DNA of 64,000 bases from the NCBI RefSeq assembly GCF_900129295.1, contig NZ_FQUU01000010.1, positions 114,387 through 178,386 of the forward strand, read 5' to 3'. Positions 25,016 through 33,259 of the stretch are shown piece after piece. The stretch is from Flavisolibacter ginsengisoli DSM 18119. Lineage in GTDB: Bacteria > Bacteroidota > Bacteroidia > Chitinophagales > Chitinophagaceae. A model generated the notes under the pieces. It was not told where the DNA came from. It searched no databases and saw nothing but the letters and a program-made list of their open reading frames with translations. The translations under genes were made by a program, and so were the position numbers. Within the stretch, counting starts at the first letter, position 1; each line of letters begins with the position of its first letter.

Positions 25016-26047
25016 ATGAAACAACTCTTTATTGGTTTAGACGTCCACAAAAAAACTTGGGCAGTAACCATTCAGGAAGATCATCTCATACTTAAACGGT
25101 TCACCATTGACGCAGATGCCGATCTTCTGATTGGCTACGTGGCAAGGCATTTCCCGCATCACCAGGTACAGTGTTGTTATGAATGTTGCTGCTGCGGCTA
25201 TCATATCTATCATTCCCTTACTGCTGCTGGTTGGCAGGTGCTGGTGGTCAATCCAGGAGACATCGCAAGGGGTAATAAACAAGTAACCACAAAAACAGAC
25301 AAGGTAGACAGTGCTCACCTGGCAAGAGAACTCGAGGCAGGAAGACTGAAAAGTATTTATATCCCCACTCATAAGCAGGAACAGTTCCGCAGTTTGTTCC
25401 GCAGACGTAATGACCTGGTCAAAAGCCTCAGGCGTATTAAATGTCATATTAAGTCCATGCTCTTGTACTATGGAATTGTATTACCAGAAAAATATGACAA
25501 CATCAACTGGAGTAAGGACATGATCCAGTGGGTGTACAAACAAAGATGGTCTTATGCTCCGGCCACCGAAGCCATGAAAAGCAGGCTGGAAGAATACCTT
25601 TTCCTTCGCAAACAGTACCTGCATGTAGGAAATGAATTAAGGAGCTATGCACGCAAGCACTTTAAAAAAGATTATTACCTGCTCAGAAGCGTTCCAGGCA
25701 TTGGTCCTTTGACAGCCATTGGAATGCTGGCAGAAGTAGGTGACATCAGGAGGTTTAGAAACATTGACCACCTGAGCAGCTATATTGGACTGGTGCCTTC
25801 CCTGCATAGCAGTGGAGAAAAAACCTACAGCCGTGGCATTACCTACAGAAGCAAGCGCCTCCTTAGAAGCTACCTTGTGGAAGGAGCCTGGGTAGCAGCT
25901 AAGCAGGATCCTTCCCTGATGGTCTATTACGAAGAGAGAAAGGGATGTGATCACAAAAAATTAATTATCAAGCTGGCTGCAAAGACTTTAAGCAGGATCT
26001 ACCATGTGATCAAAACAGGTGAACGGTATGAACTACTGAAGCCGTAG
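25016..26047 (+). CDS. IS110 family (IS1111-type) DEDD recombinase
   Basis: 343 residues, full length. The N-terminal RuvC-like DEDD domain has D9 in GLDVHKKTW, E56 in YEC, and D95/D98 in KTDKVDSAHLAREL. The C-terminal Transposase_20 domain begins LLRSVPGIGPLTAIGMLAEV and contains the GLVPSLHSSGEK motif with S265/S266, one of which should be the catalytic serine, followed by RGITYRSKRLLR. An unusual run of cysteines surrounds E56 (CCYECCCC). The enzyme should excise and insert the element as a circle, guided by a structured RNA in this family. The frame is intact, so the element may be active. Confidence 0.93.
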   Translation: MKQLFIGLDVHKKTWAVTIQEDHLILKRFTIDADADLLIGYVARHFPHHQVQCCYECCCCGYHIYHSLTAAGWQVLVVNPGDIARGNKQVTTKTDKVDSAHLARELEAGRLKSIYIPTHKQEQFRSLFRRRNDLVKSLRRIKCHIKSMLLYYGIVLPEKYDNINWSKDMIQWVYKQRWSYAPATEAMKSRLEEYLFLRKQYLHVGNELRSYARKHFKKDYYLLRSVPGIGPLTAIGMLAEVGDIRRFRNIDHLSSYIGLVPSLHSSGEKTYSRGITYRSKRLLRSYLVEGAWVAAKQDPSLMVYYEERKGCDHKKLIIKLAAKTLSRIYHVIKTGERYELLKP

Positions 26048-26111
26048 ACCTGATACATAATCTTATTACCTAAGGATCTTAATACTATGCAGAGAGAAAA
26101 ACTATTTACAA

Positions 26112-26249
26112 AAGTGGCGACTGTAAAACATCGGTTGCAGATGCGTAAAAGTATATTGCTTCGCAAAGCATACAGCGCCACTTCCTTTTCTTTTACAAAT
26201 GCCTGCAGCGACCCCAGGGCCGACTGCTTATAGGATGCTGAGACAAAGG
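26112..26249 (+). ncRNA. Candidate bridge RNA / seekRNA of the IS1111-type element
   Basis: Two consecutive stem-internal-loop structures. First: AAGTGGCG plus CTGTA (26112-26125) pairs with TACAGCGCCACTT (26171-26183), with an inner TGCG/CGCA stem. Its 5' loop side holds AACATCGGT (26127-26135), the exact complement of the right flank ACCGATGTT (26438-26446). Its 3' side holds CAAAGCATA, identical to the left junction at 24963-24971. Second: CCTTT/AAAGG (26184-26188, 26245-26249) with inner GCAG/CTGC. Its 5' loop side holds CTTTTACA, complement of TGTAAAAG in the left end, and its 3' side ATAGGA, identical to the right end. This is the target-loop/donor-loop logic of bridge RNAs. Pairing was done by eye. 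Confidence 0.6.
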
Positions 26250-26473
26250 TAGTAAGATGATAAAATAAGTAACAACTGAGAAAGAAAAGTAATCAAAAGG
26301 GAAACGGATTAATTGTTTTATCAGCTGCCAGGAATACTATTGTGCAACACCAAAAGCCAGCAACACCATAATATTTGGAAAACCCTTGAAAGTCAACGTA
26401 ACTTTATGAGAACAACCAGCTATCTCTTTACATAGGAACCGATGTTGCCTGCATGTGCTTTTTGTTGGGGCTG

Positions 26474-26947
26474 TCATTTTTCGTTTTTGATGGAAACCAG
26501 TTTTACAAATTTTGAACTTGTTCCTGTCCAAAAAGAGTTTTGCAAAGTTTTGCCTTTGTCAGTAAAGAACACTTCAAAGGATAGTTGATTACTGTCGGCA
26601 AATGTGAGGTCAACTTCGTCTATGTCCCACCTGCGGTACTGCCAGGTGCCTTTGCCGAAAGTTTTTACGCTGTCAAGTTTTGCAAGTTCAAACGTCTTGT
26701 CCGGGTGAAGGTTGAGCACCACTTGCCCGGAGCTTTCAAGGGCATAGCTGCCAATCAATGATTTTTCATTACTTGCTTCAATCCTGTCCACCATGAACGC
26801 ATGAAGAAAAGGAAGTGATAAGAGGATAAAACCCAAACCAATTCTTTTCCGTCCGTGTCCTTTGTCGGCGTTAAATCCTTTAAACAGAAGAATGATACCT
26901 GTCAGTGGTATTATGATGTAAAGTGGTATCATCCAAACAAACTCCAT
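26474..26947 (-). CDS. Membrane-anchored protein of unknown function
   Basis: 157 residues. Two N-terminal membrane helices (MEFVWMIPLYIIIPLTGIILLF and RIGLGFILLSLPFLHAFMV) precede a soluble beta domain, SLIGSYALESSGQVVLNLHPDKTFELAKLD...GKGTWQYRRWDIDEVDLTF, of the kind that measures about 90 residues in many Bacteroidota lipocalin-like proteins. The gene is the first cassette at the high-coordinate end of the island. Its downstream attC-like site carries the IS. Confidence 0.55.
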   Translation of the reverse strand: MEFVWMIPLYIIIPLTGIILLFKGFNADKGHGRKRIGLGFILLSLPFLHAFMVDRIEASNEKSLIGSYALESSGQVVLNLHPDKTFELAKLDSVKTFGKGTWQYRRWDIDEVDLTFADSNQLSFEVFFTDKGKTLQNSFWTGTSSKFVKLVSIKNEK

Positions 26948-26987
26948 GAAATGTTCTTTCTGTCTGACGGAACTAAATGAATGCTTG

Positions 26988-27030
26988 TGTCAGCATTGCA
27001 GGCAACGCTTAGTATTTAAGCAATTATACG
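26988..27030 (-). other. Half attC-like (or attI-like) box at the island edge
   Basis: GCAGGCAACG (26998-27007) followed by CTTAGTATTTAAGCAATTATACGC resembles the gene-proximal arm of the sites. Its minus-strand box GTTGCCTGC is the exact partner of GCAGGCAAC at the sites ending 18987 and 26449. No distal arm was found, so this could be the remnant of the last site or of an attI. Confidence 0.35.
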
Positions 27031-27416
27031 CAATGTATATTTTTTTAATTAGCTCACTTTCATCACTTTTCCACTGCGCTATTTTTATTGCGCATTGCGC
27101 CAATCATCCGTCCCATTCTATTTCCTCTTGTTCCAAGGACTGTCCAGGGCACTTTCACAATCACTATTTTTCTTTGACAGCATTCAAATAATGGCTGGTT
27201 TTTAAGTAAGCAGGGCTTGCATGCTCAATTCCCCAACCCTAAAATAAGGTGGCTTGAAAAACAAATAACATATAATTTACCAGGGAACCAAACCCATAGT
27301 CAACCTTAAAAGTTAAACCCATTTTAATCCCTCCACTAATAAACGAAAATCACTACAATAGGATACCCTTTCTCTATTCTGTTTATTTACCCTCACCCAG
27401 TCCATGGAAAGAGCAG

Positions 27417-27493
27417 GATATCCCGAAGATATCCCGAGGATATCCCGAGGATAAGCCGACGATAAGCCGACTCTTATAGAGTCGGGATATCCC
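27417..27493. repeat. 11-base tandem repeat with inverted copy
   Basis: Five head-to-tail units (27417-27471): GATATCCCGAA, two of GATATCCCGAG, two of GATAAGCCGAC. The hairpin CCGACTCT/AGAGTCGG (27467-27485) follows, and then an inverted unit GTCGGGATATC (27481-27491) merging into the palindrome GGGATATCCC. Confidence 0.8.
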
Positions 27494-27665
27494 CGGGACA
27501 TCTATGGCTGATCCATAGGATATCGTTGGGAAATGGTTGCCTTTGGCAAATTTTAGGGGAGGAAGAAAGTGCAACTGGTGACTGCTTACCCGGGAATACC
27601 TGATCGCTGCATTTATTAGATCAACAGCGCATTGCTTTCTCATAGGGGTAGGGTAGCTTTGAGGT

Positions 27666-28607
27666 ATGTCAAAGATCATAACAGTCACGTTTAACCCAAC
27701 GATAGACAAAAGCACCTCAATAGCTGCCCTGATGCCTGAAAAAAAGCTTAAGTGCGCTGCACCCAGGTTTGAACCTGGTGGTGGTGGCATCAATGTGGCA
27801 AGGGCTATCAAAAAGCTGGGGGGAGAAGCTTTGGCTGTTTACCCGGCCGGAGGGTATTCCGGTAAGTTTTTGAATGAATTGATGGCCCGGGAAGGGGTTA
27901 CCATGCATGCTGTACCGACAAAATCTCATACCCGTGAGAACTTGATCGTGTTTGACAGGTCTACCAGCCTGCAATACCGCTTTGGTATGCCTGGTTCTGA
28001 GGTGCTGGAAGAAGAGTGGCGCCAGCTTTTGACTGATATTGAAAATTCCGGAGCTGAATACATCATTGCCAGTGGCAGCCTGCCGCCGGGAATGCCGGAC
28101 GATATTTTTGGATGGATAGCCGATATAGCCCGTAAGATCAAGGCTAAATTAATTGTGGATACTTCCGGGGAAGCCCTGAAAAAGGCTGTGGACAAGGGGG
28201 TATTTCTATTAAAGCCTAACCTTGGAGAACTGAGCTCCCTTGTAGGCAAGGAGGAAGTATCGCACGAATCGGTGGATGAAATAGCCAAAGAGATCATTGG
28301 CAGGGATTGTTGCCAGGCCATTATCGTTTCTCTTGGATCGGCGGGGGCACGGTTAATCACAAAAGATGAGGTAATACAGGTGATACCCCCGGTGGTAAAA
28401 CGCCTGAGCACGGTAGGTGCCGGAGACAGCATGGTAGCCGGTGTTATCTTAAGTTTGTCCAGGGGTATGGACTTAAAGGAAGCCATGAAGTATGGGGTGG
28501 CCTGTGGCACAGCGGCTACCTTGAACCCAGGCACAGAACTTTGTAAACCTGAGGATGTGGAAAAACTCTATAAATTAATGAGTACTACGGGTGCTCACCA
28601 GCAATAA
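27666..28607 (+). CDS. PfkB family phosphofructokinase-type sugar kinase
   Basis: 313 residues with the ribokinase/PfkB fold: an N-terminal GGGGINVARAIKKLGG motif (about 38-53), IASGSLPPGMP in the middle, and the C-terminal anion-hole/catalytic-base motif STVGAGDSMVAG (about 248-259). The 1-phosphofructokinase/6-phosphofructokinase II subgroup (HexK-like) fits best from TFNPTIDKS at the start. It phosphorylates a sugar phosphate with ATP; the exact substrate is not set by sequence. The gene stands alone and ends before a strong terminator. Confidence 0.85.
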   Translation: MSKIITVTFNPTIDKSTSIAALMPEKKLKCAAPRFEPGGGGINVARAIKKLGGEALAVYPAGGYSGKFLNELMAREGVTMHAVPTKSHTRENLIVFDRSTSLQYRFGMPGSEVLEEEWRQLLTDIENSGAEYIIASGSLPPGMPDDIFGWIADIARKIKAKLIVDTSGEALKKAVDKGVFLLKPNLGELSSLVGKEEVSHESVDEIAKEIIGRDCCQAIIVSLGSAGARLITKDEVIQVIPPVVKRLSTVGAGDSMVAGVILSLSRGMDLKEAMKYGVACGTAATLNPGTELCKPEDVEKLYKLMSTTGAHQQ

Positions 28608-28680
28608 ATGGGTTTAAAGTAAAGCTCATCCAATAAAAGCAACATCAAAAGCCTGAACCTTAATTTCTATAAAGAAAAAA

Positions 28681-28700
28681 CCCTTTCCAATAGGGAAGGG
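28681..28700 (-). terminator. Terminator downstream of hppA
   Basis: CCCTTTCC-AATA-GGGAAGGG with an A-run just before it on the plus strand, which is a T-run in the minus-strand transcript. It would end the hppA message. Confidence 0.65.
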
Positions 28701-28710
28701 CTTAAAATAA

Positions 28711-28744
28711 AAGTCCCCCGAAGCAGACCGGGGGAACTTTTTTT
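28711..28744 (+). terminator. Terminator downstream of the PfkB kinase
   Basis: AAGTCCCCC/GGGGG-A-ACTT stem followed by seven T residues on the plus strand. The stem could also act in the opposite direction, next to the hppA stop. Confidence 0.75.
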
Positions 28745-28762
28745 GTCTCTCACAAAGCAGAA

Positions 28763-31018
28763 CTATCTTAAATGAATTGTATTTGCTGTTACTGATTTTG
28801 AGGCAGTTACTTTTATAGACTGTTCAGTCTTCCATTTCGCTGCACCGGTTTCAGAATTATTTTTTTCTTTGAAAACCGAGGCAAGGGTAGGAGCAATTAC
28901 CAGGGATACAATGGACATAAGTTTGATCAGGATGTTCATGGATGGGCCTGAAGTATCTTTAAATGGATCTCCAACCGTATCTCCTGTCACTGAGGCCTTA
29001 TGTGGATCAGAGCCTTTAAAATATTTCTGGCCATTGATATCTACCCCTTTTTCAAAGCTTTTCTTGGCATTGTCCCAGGCGCCACCTGCATTGTTCTGGA
29101 ACATACCCATCAATACGCCACAAACAGTTGCACCTGCCAGGAACCCGCCTAAAGCTTCCGGTCCAAGCAGAAAACCAATGATCAATGGAGAAATGATAGC
29201 GATGGCACCCGGCAGCATCATTTTTTTGATGGATGCTTCCGTGGAGATGGCAACGCACTTATCGTACTCAGGTTTTCCTTTTCCTTCCATAATGCCCGGA
29301 ATATCGCGAAACTGGCGGCGCACTTCTTCCACCATAGCCATGGCGGCCTCGCCAACCGCACGGATAGCCAGGGAAGAGAAGATGAAGGGGATCATTCCAC
29401 CTACAAACAGGCTGGCCAATACATTAGCATTGTAAATATTGATACCATCCATTTTAAAACCGTTGGCATTGATCACACCAACATAGGCTGCAAACAAGGC
29501 CAGTGCTGTTAAGGCAGCAGAGGCAATGGCAAATCCTTTTCCTGTTGCTGCAGTGGTGTTACCTACTGCATCCAGGGTATCTGTTTTTTCACGTACTTCT
29601 TTTGGCAGTTCGCTCATTTCGGCTATACCACCAGCGTTATCTGCAATTGGTCCAAATGCATCGATAGCAAGCTGCATGGCAGTTGTTGACATCATACCCG
29701 CAGCAGCAATGGCCACACCGTACAAACCGGCAAAAGCATAAGAGCCATAAATACCGCCTGCTAAAACCAGGATAGGCAGGAAGGTAGATTCCATACCTAC
29801 CGCTAAACCACCAATAACATTGGTAGCATGACCGGTGCCTGACTGGCGTACAATACTGTTCACAGGGCGTTTGCCCATAGCAGTATAATACTCTGTGATG
29901 ATACTCATTAAGGTACCCACTACAAGGCCAACGGCGATAGATCCGAATACATTCATTTTGGTAAATGCAAAACCCCTGAGGTACATGTCACCGTCAGGCA
30001 GCAGGAAGCTTACCAGGAAAAATGAAGCAATGGCTGATAAAATGATAGAACCCCAGTTACCCATATTCAGGGCTTTCTGAACCACGCTGGTACTGATACC
30101 CGCGTTATCTGAAATGCGTACGAAGAAGGTACCGATGATAGAGAATATGATACCTACGCCAGCAATGAGCATAGGCAATAATATAGGGGAGTAGCCATTG
30201 AAAGTATCGTTAAGTGCAGTACCGGCATTGTCAGTCACCTCGTGGCCCAATACGATGGTAGCTAATACGGTAGCTACATAAGAACCAAAAAGGTCAGCAC
30301 CCATACCTGCAACGTCACCTACGTTATCACCCACATTATCTGCAATGGTGGCGGGATTGCGGGGATCGTCTTCAGGAATACCGGCTTCCACCTTTCCTAC
30401 CAGGTCAGCACCCACATCAGCAGCCTTTGTATAGATACCTCCACCCACACGGGCAAAAAGGGCAATACTTTCAGCTCCTAATGAAAATCCTGTAAGTACT
30501 TCTATGGCGCGGGTTACTTCATGACCTGTTGACAGGGCATCCGGAGCAAACCATTTGATCAATACTATAAATAAGCCTCCAAGGCCCAGGACCGCTAATC
30601 CTGCTACACCCATACCCATTACAGCACCGCCCGTAAAGGACACATTCAATGCTTTAGATAAAGAAGTGCGGGCAGCATGTGCGGTTCTTACATTGGCTTT
30701 AGTGGCAGCACGCATTCCAATATAACCGGCAAGTGCACTAAAGAACGCACCGATAAGAAAAGCCACTGCTATGAACCAATGTGATTCTGCATTCCTGCTT
30801 CCCATATAGCCTAATAATATGGCCACAATAATTCCGAAATAAGTAAGGATCTTCCACTCTGCCCTGAGAAATGCCATAGCACCTTCGGCAATGTAATTTG
30901 CGATCTCTTTCATTCGGTCCGTGCCAGCTTCCTGTTTACTTACCCAGGCAAATTTCCACAAGGTGTAGAGCAAACCAATTAATCCCATAACGGGAACCAG
31001 ATAAACGTAAGAATTCAT
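28763..31018 (-). CDS. hppA: Membrane-bound ion-translocating pyrophosphatase
   Basis: 751 residues and about 16 membrane helices. It couples pyrophosphate hydrolysis to cation export. The active site is clear: [18 protein letters not shown], then [15 protein letters not shown]. In the segment [11 protein letters not shown] the positions that separate the classes are Ala and Gly, as in potassium-dependent enzymes; potassium-independent enzymes have Lys and Thr there. Whether H+ or Na+ is pumped cannot be settled. The C-terminal 40 residues after KEKNNSETG are a soluble polar tail. It is monocistronic with terminators below. Confidence 0.95.
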   Translation of the reverse strand: MNSYVYLVPVMGLIGLLYTLWKFAWVSKQEAGTDRMKEIANYIAEGAMAFLRAEWKILTYFGIIVAILLGYMGSRNAESHWFIAVAFLIGAFFSALAGYIGMRAATKANVRTAHAARTSLSKALNVSFTGGAVMGMGVAGLAVLGLGGLFIVLIKWFAPDALSTGHEVTRAIEVLTGFSLGAESIALFARVGGGIYTKAADVGADLVGKVEAGIPEDDPRNPATIADNVGDNVGDVAGMGADLFGSYVATVLATIVLGHEVTDNAGTALNDTFNGYSPILLPMLIAGVGIIFSIIGTFFVRISDNAGISTSVVQKALNMGNWGSIILSAIASFFLVSFLLPDGDMYLRGFAFTKMNVFGSIAVGLVVGTLMSIITEYYTAMGKRPVNSIVRQSGTGHATNVIGGLAVGMESTFLPILVLAGGIYGSYAFAGLYGVAIAAAGMMSTTAMQLAIDAFGPIADNAGGIAEMSELPKEVREKTDTLDAVGNTTAATGKGFAIASAALTALALFAAYVGVINANGFKMDGINIYNANVLASLFVGGMIPFIFSSLAIRAVGEAAMAMVEEVRRQFRDIPGIMEGKGKPEYDKCVAISTEASIKKMMLPGAIAIISPLIIGFLLGPEALGGFLAGATVCGVLMGMFQNNAGGAWDNAKKSFEKGVDINGQKYFKGSDPHKASVTGDTVGDPFKDTSGPSMNILIKLMSIVSLVIAPTLASVFKEKNNSETGAAKWKTEQSIKVTASKSVTANTIHLR

Positions 31019-31211
31019 ATTGCAGTCTTAAGTTATTTATTTACCCCTCCCGAAGGTTTCGGATTTGAGGACGGCAAAGATAGGGGTTGAAATGTCTGAA
31101 CCATATTTTATGGCATTTTTTTGAAATGGATATAAGGCAACGTTAGCCTGGAAATGTACCTGTTGTCATATAAAGGAAAAGAAAAGGCAAGCCGGTAGCC
31201 TATTGATTTCT

Positions 31212-32297
31212 TTATAATTCTATCATCTGGAGGGGTTGTCCCAGCGTTTCCAGTTGCACCTGCAGCCTGGTGCAATTGGTATCTGTTATGAATATTTGAG
31301 TTTCCTCGTCAGCGCAAACTCTTTGCAACAAGTTAGTAATACGTTCTTCATCCAACTTTTCAAAAACATCATCCAGTAACAATAGGGGCGACAGGTGCTT
31401 TTCTTCTTTAATGATCTCCATTTCTGCCAGCTTCAAGGCAAATAACAGGCTTTTGCGTTGACCCTGGGATGCAATGCTTCTAAATGCCTGTTCACTTAAT
31501 TTGAAAAATAAGTCGTCTTTATGTATTCCCCCGGAGGACCTCTGGATCATCAGGTCCTTTTGTCGGTTATGTTTTAGTAATTCCTGCATGCTCACATGAT
31601 GCAGCTCTGTTTCATAAAACAGGTTAATGTCCTCGTAGCGCTGGCAAATATCATTGTACAATTGCTTCACCATGGGCAGGAACCTTAAAAGAAATTCGCG
31701 CCTCTTTTCGAAAATGTGATCTCCTTCTTTAGCGAGTTGTTCATCAAGGATATCAAGGACAGTGATGTCTTTTGTATAACTATCGTTATAGGAGCGCAGG
31801 AAAGAATTCCTTTGTTGCAGTATCTTGGTGTAATCTATCAGGCTTTGCAGGTAGTCATGGTCTAATTGGGAAAGCAGGGTGTCTATGAATTTCCTTCTTT
31901 CCTCGCTGCCTCCAATGATCAATTGGATATCATCCGGTGCAATGATGACACAGGGATAGCGACCAATGTGTTTGGAGAACTTCGTATAGAGTTCATCGTT
32001 CACGGAAAATTCTTTCTTCCCGGTCTCCCGGAGAATGCAGACCGCTTTTTCCTGCTTTTCATTTAACTGCAGGTGACCTTCAATTCTGAAACCTTCCTGG
32101 CCCTGGAGGATATTGTTACTGTCCTGGCGTGTAAAATAGCTTTTAGTAAAACAGAGATAGTGAATGGCATCTAAAAGATTAGTCTTACCCACACCATTAC
32201 GTCCGCAGATACCTATGATACGCTCAGTGAATTGAAATTCCTGCTGAAAGTAGTTCTTAAACTGGAACAATGATATGGATCTGACTGAAAGACTCAA
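31212..32297 (-). CDS. recF: DNA replication and repair protein RecF
   Basis: 361 residues, the normal length. The Walker A motif GRNGVGKTN is at about residues 32-40 with AIHYLCFTKSYF after it. The C-terminal half has the ABC-type signature SQGQRKSLLFALKLAEM and Walker B LLLLDDVFEKLDEER. RecF loads RecA at gaps with RecO and RecR. It is not next to dnaA or dnaN here. It is on the minus strand, upstream of the Fe-S protein gene, 49 bases past its start. Confidence 0.95.
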   Translation of the reverse strand: MSLSVRSISLFQFKNYFQQEFQFTERIIGICGRNGVGKTNLLDAIHYLCFTKSYFTRQDSNNILQGQEGFRIEGHLQLNEKQEKAVCILRETGKKEFSVNDELYTKFSKHIGRYPCVIIAPDDIQLIIGGSEERRKFIDTLLSQLDHDYLQSLIDYTKILQQRNSFLRSYNDSYTKDITVLDILDEQLAKEGDHIFEKRREFLLRFLPMVKQLYNDICQRYEDINLFYETELHHVSMQELLKHNRQKDLMIQRSSGGIHKDDLFFKLSEQAFRSIASQGQRKSLLFALKLAEMEIIKEEKHLSPLLLLDDVFEKLDEERITNLLQRVCADEETQIFITDTNCTRLQVQLETLGQPLQMIEL

Positions 32298-32382
32298 GCG
32301 GGCTGTTTTCTTAAATTAATTGTTATTGCTGCCTACTTCAATGGTTCACCTGGATGAAAATGTATGGTAATGCACTGTGAGC

Positions 32383-33162
32383 TTATTGGAGAGAAGCCGC
32401 CACCAGTTCGGCAATATCCATCACCCGCACATCGGCTTCTTTTTCAGCCGCCTTTACACCATCTGTGAGCATGGTATTGCAAAAAGGACATGCAGATGCT
32501 ACAATTTGAGAGCCTGTGTCAATAGCTTCATTGGCTCGTTCCCAGTTAACCCTTGTGTTGCCTGGTTCTTCTTCTTTGAACATCTGTGCACCACCGGCAC
32601 CACAGCAAAAGCCTTGTTTACCACAACGTTTCATTTCCACCAGTTCGGCATCCAGCGCTTCCAGCACTTTCCTGGGTGCTTCATAAACCCCATTGGCCCT
32701 CCCCAGGTAGCAACTATCATGGTAGGTGATCTTTCTACCTTTGAATGTACCTGAGTCTTTCAGCCGTATCTTACCTTCATCTATTAGTTGTTGTAAAAAG
32801 GTAGTATGATGCATGACCTCATAGGTGCCTCCCAATTCGGGATATTCGTTCTTGAAAATATTAAAGCAATGAGGACAGGTAGTCACGATCTTTTTAATGC
32901 CATAGTTATTCAGGGTTTGAATATTCTGGTAGGCCATCATCTGGAAGAGGAATTCATTGCCAGCTCTTCTTGCAGGATCCCCGGTGCACATTTCTTCTTT
33001 TCCCAGGATGGCATAGTTGATCTCCACTTTATTTAAAATAGTGGCAAAAGCCTTAGTTATTTTTTGAGCTCTCTGGTCAAAGCTACCGGCACATCCTACC
33101 CAAAATAATATCTCCGGTGTTTCACCGGAAGCAAAAAGTTCGGCCATTGTTCTTACCTGCAT
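32383..33162 (-). CDS. CCG-domain Fe-S protein (heterodisulfide reductase B-like)
   Basis: 259 residues with two cysteine-rich CCG domains: WVGCAGSFDQ and TTCPHCFNIFKNEYP, then HDSCYLGRANGVYEAPR, FCCGAGGAQM and SACPFCNTML. Such domains bind special Fe-S clusters and receive electrons from a ferredoxin-like partner. The natural partner is the membrane Fe-S protein at 37426-38751: in many relatives the two are neighbours or fused, but here they are about 4 kb apart. Electron donor and acceptor are unknown; a link to fatty-acid or lactate oxidation is inferred from family habits. Confidence 0.85.
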   Translation of the reverse strand: MQVRTMAELFASGETPEILFWVGCAGSFDQRAQKITKAFATILNKVEINYAILGKEEMCTGDPARRAGNEFLFQMMAYQNIQTLNNYGIKKIVTTCPHCFNIFKNEYPELGGTYEVMHHTTFLQQLIDEGKIRLKDSGTFKGRKITYHDSCYLGRANGVYEAPRKVLEALDAELVEMKRCGKQGFCCGAGGAQMFKEEEPGNTRVNWERANEAIDTGSQIVASACPFCNTMLTDGVKAAEKEADVRVMDIAELVAASLQ

Positions 33163-33259
33163 GCTATAATTTTTCTTCGCTTCAAAAATAAGCTATGAAG
33201 CTTTATGGTAATGAAAATAGATACCGGTAACAATATGTGTTTATTTTTGAAGGCTTACT

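Larger units (their letters stand above)
24965..26437 (+). mobile_element. IS1111-type (IS110 family) insertion sequence inserted in an attC-like site
   Basis: About 1473 bases. Sub-terminal imperfect inverted repeats TATGTAAAAGAGTAGCT (24972-24988) and AGCTATCTCTTTACATA (26418-26434) lie 7 bases from the left end and 3 bases from the right end, the geometry known for IS1111 elements. The leader before the transposase is short, the tail after it long (390 bases). There is no target duplication, as expected. The exact left boundary is ambiguous by up to about four bases because AAGC could belong to the target. Confidence 0.8.
24844..26449 (-). other. attC-like site interrupted by the intact IS
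   Basis: The gene-proximal arm GCTAACGGTGACGGCTTTGTGC, continuing to GGCGGC, pairs with GCCGCCATAGCACAAAGC at 24951-24968. The distal outer box GATGTTGCC comes after the IS at 26441-26449. Removing the IS would restore an arm GCACAAAGC-CGATGTTGCC complementary to GGCTTTGTGC with a GTTGCC outer box. Confidence 0.65.
26948..27665. other. Gene-free junction between the island and the chromosome
   Basis: About 718 bases without a convincing gene; the frames present have poor composition and no recognisable motifs. It contains the half attC-like box, a stretch near 27230-27300 with nothing obvious, and the 11-base tandem repeat with palindromes at 27417-27493. CTATGG...CCATAG near 27500-27520 is another short palindrome. 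Confidence 0.5.

Noticed and set aside
26337..26531. A 64-codon minus-strand frame at the right end of the IS
   Set aside because: Half of it is IS end sequence and the rest is out of frame with the gene at 26474-26947, which overlaps it and has a convincing protein.
26946..27191. An 81-codon plus-strand frame opposite the first cassette gene
   Set aside because: Cys/His/Ser-heavy composition, no motif, and it covers the half attC-like box; treated as chance.
27417..27471. CRISPR-like repeats
   Set aside because: Units are only 11 bases and directly adjacent with no spacers, so this is a simple tandem repeat.
27313..27501. A 62-codon minus-strand frame over the 11-base repeats (SYPRDILGISSGYPA pattern)
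   Set aside because: The protein is only the translation of the tandem repeat.
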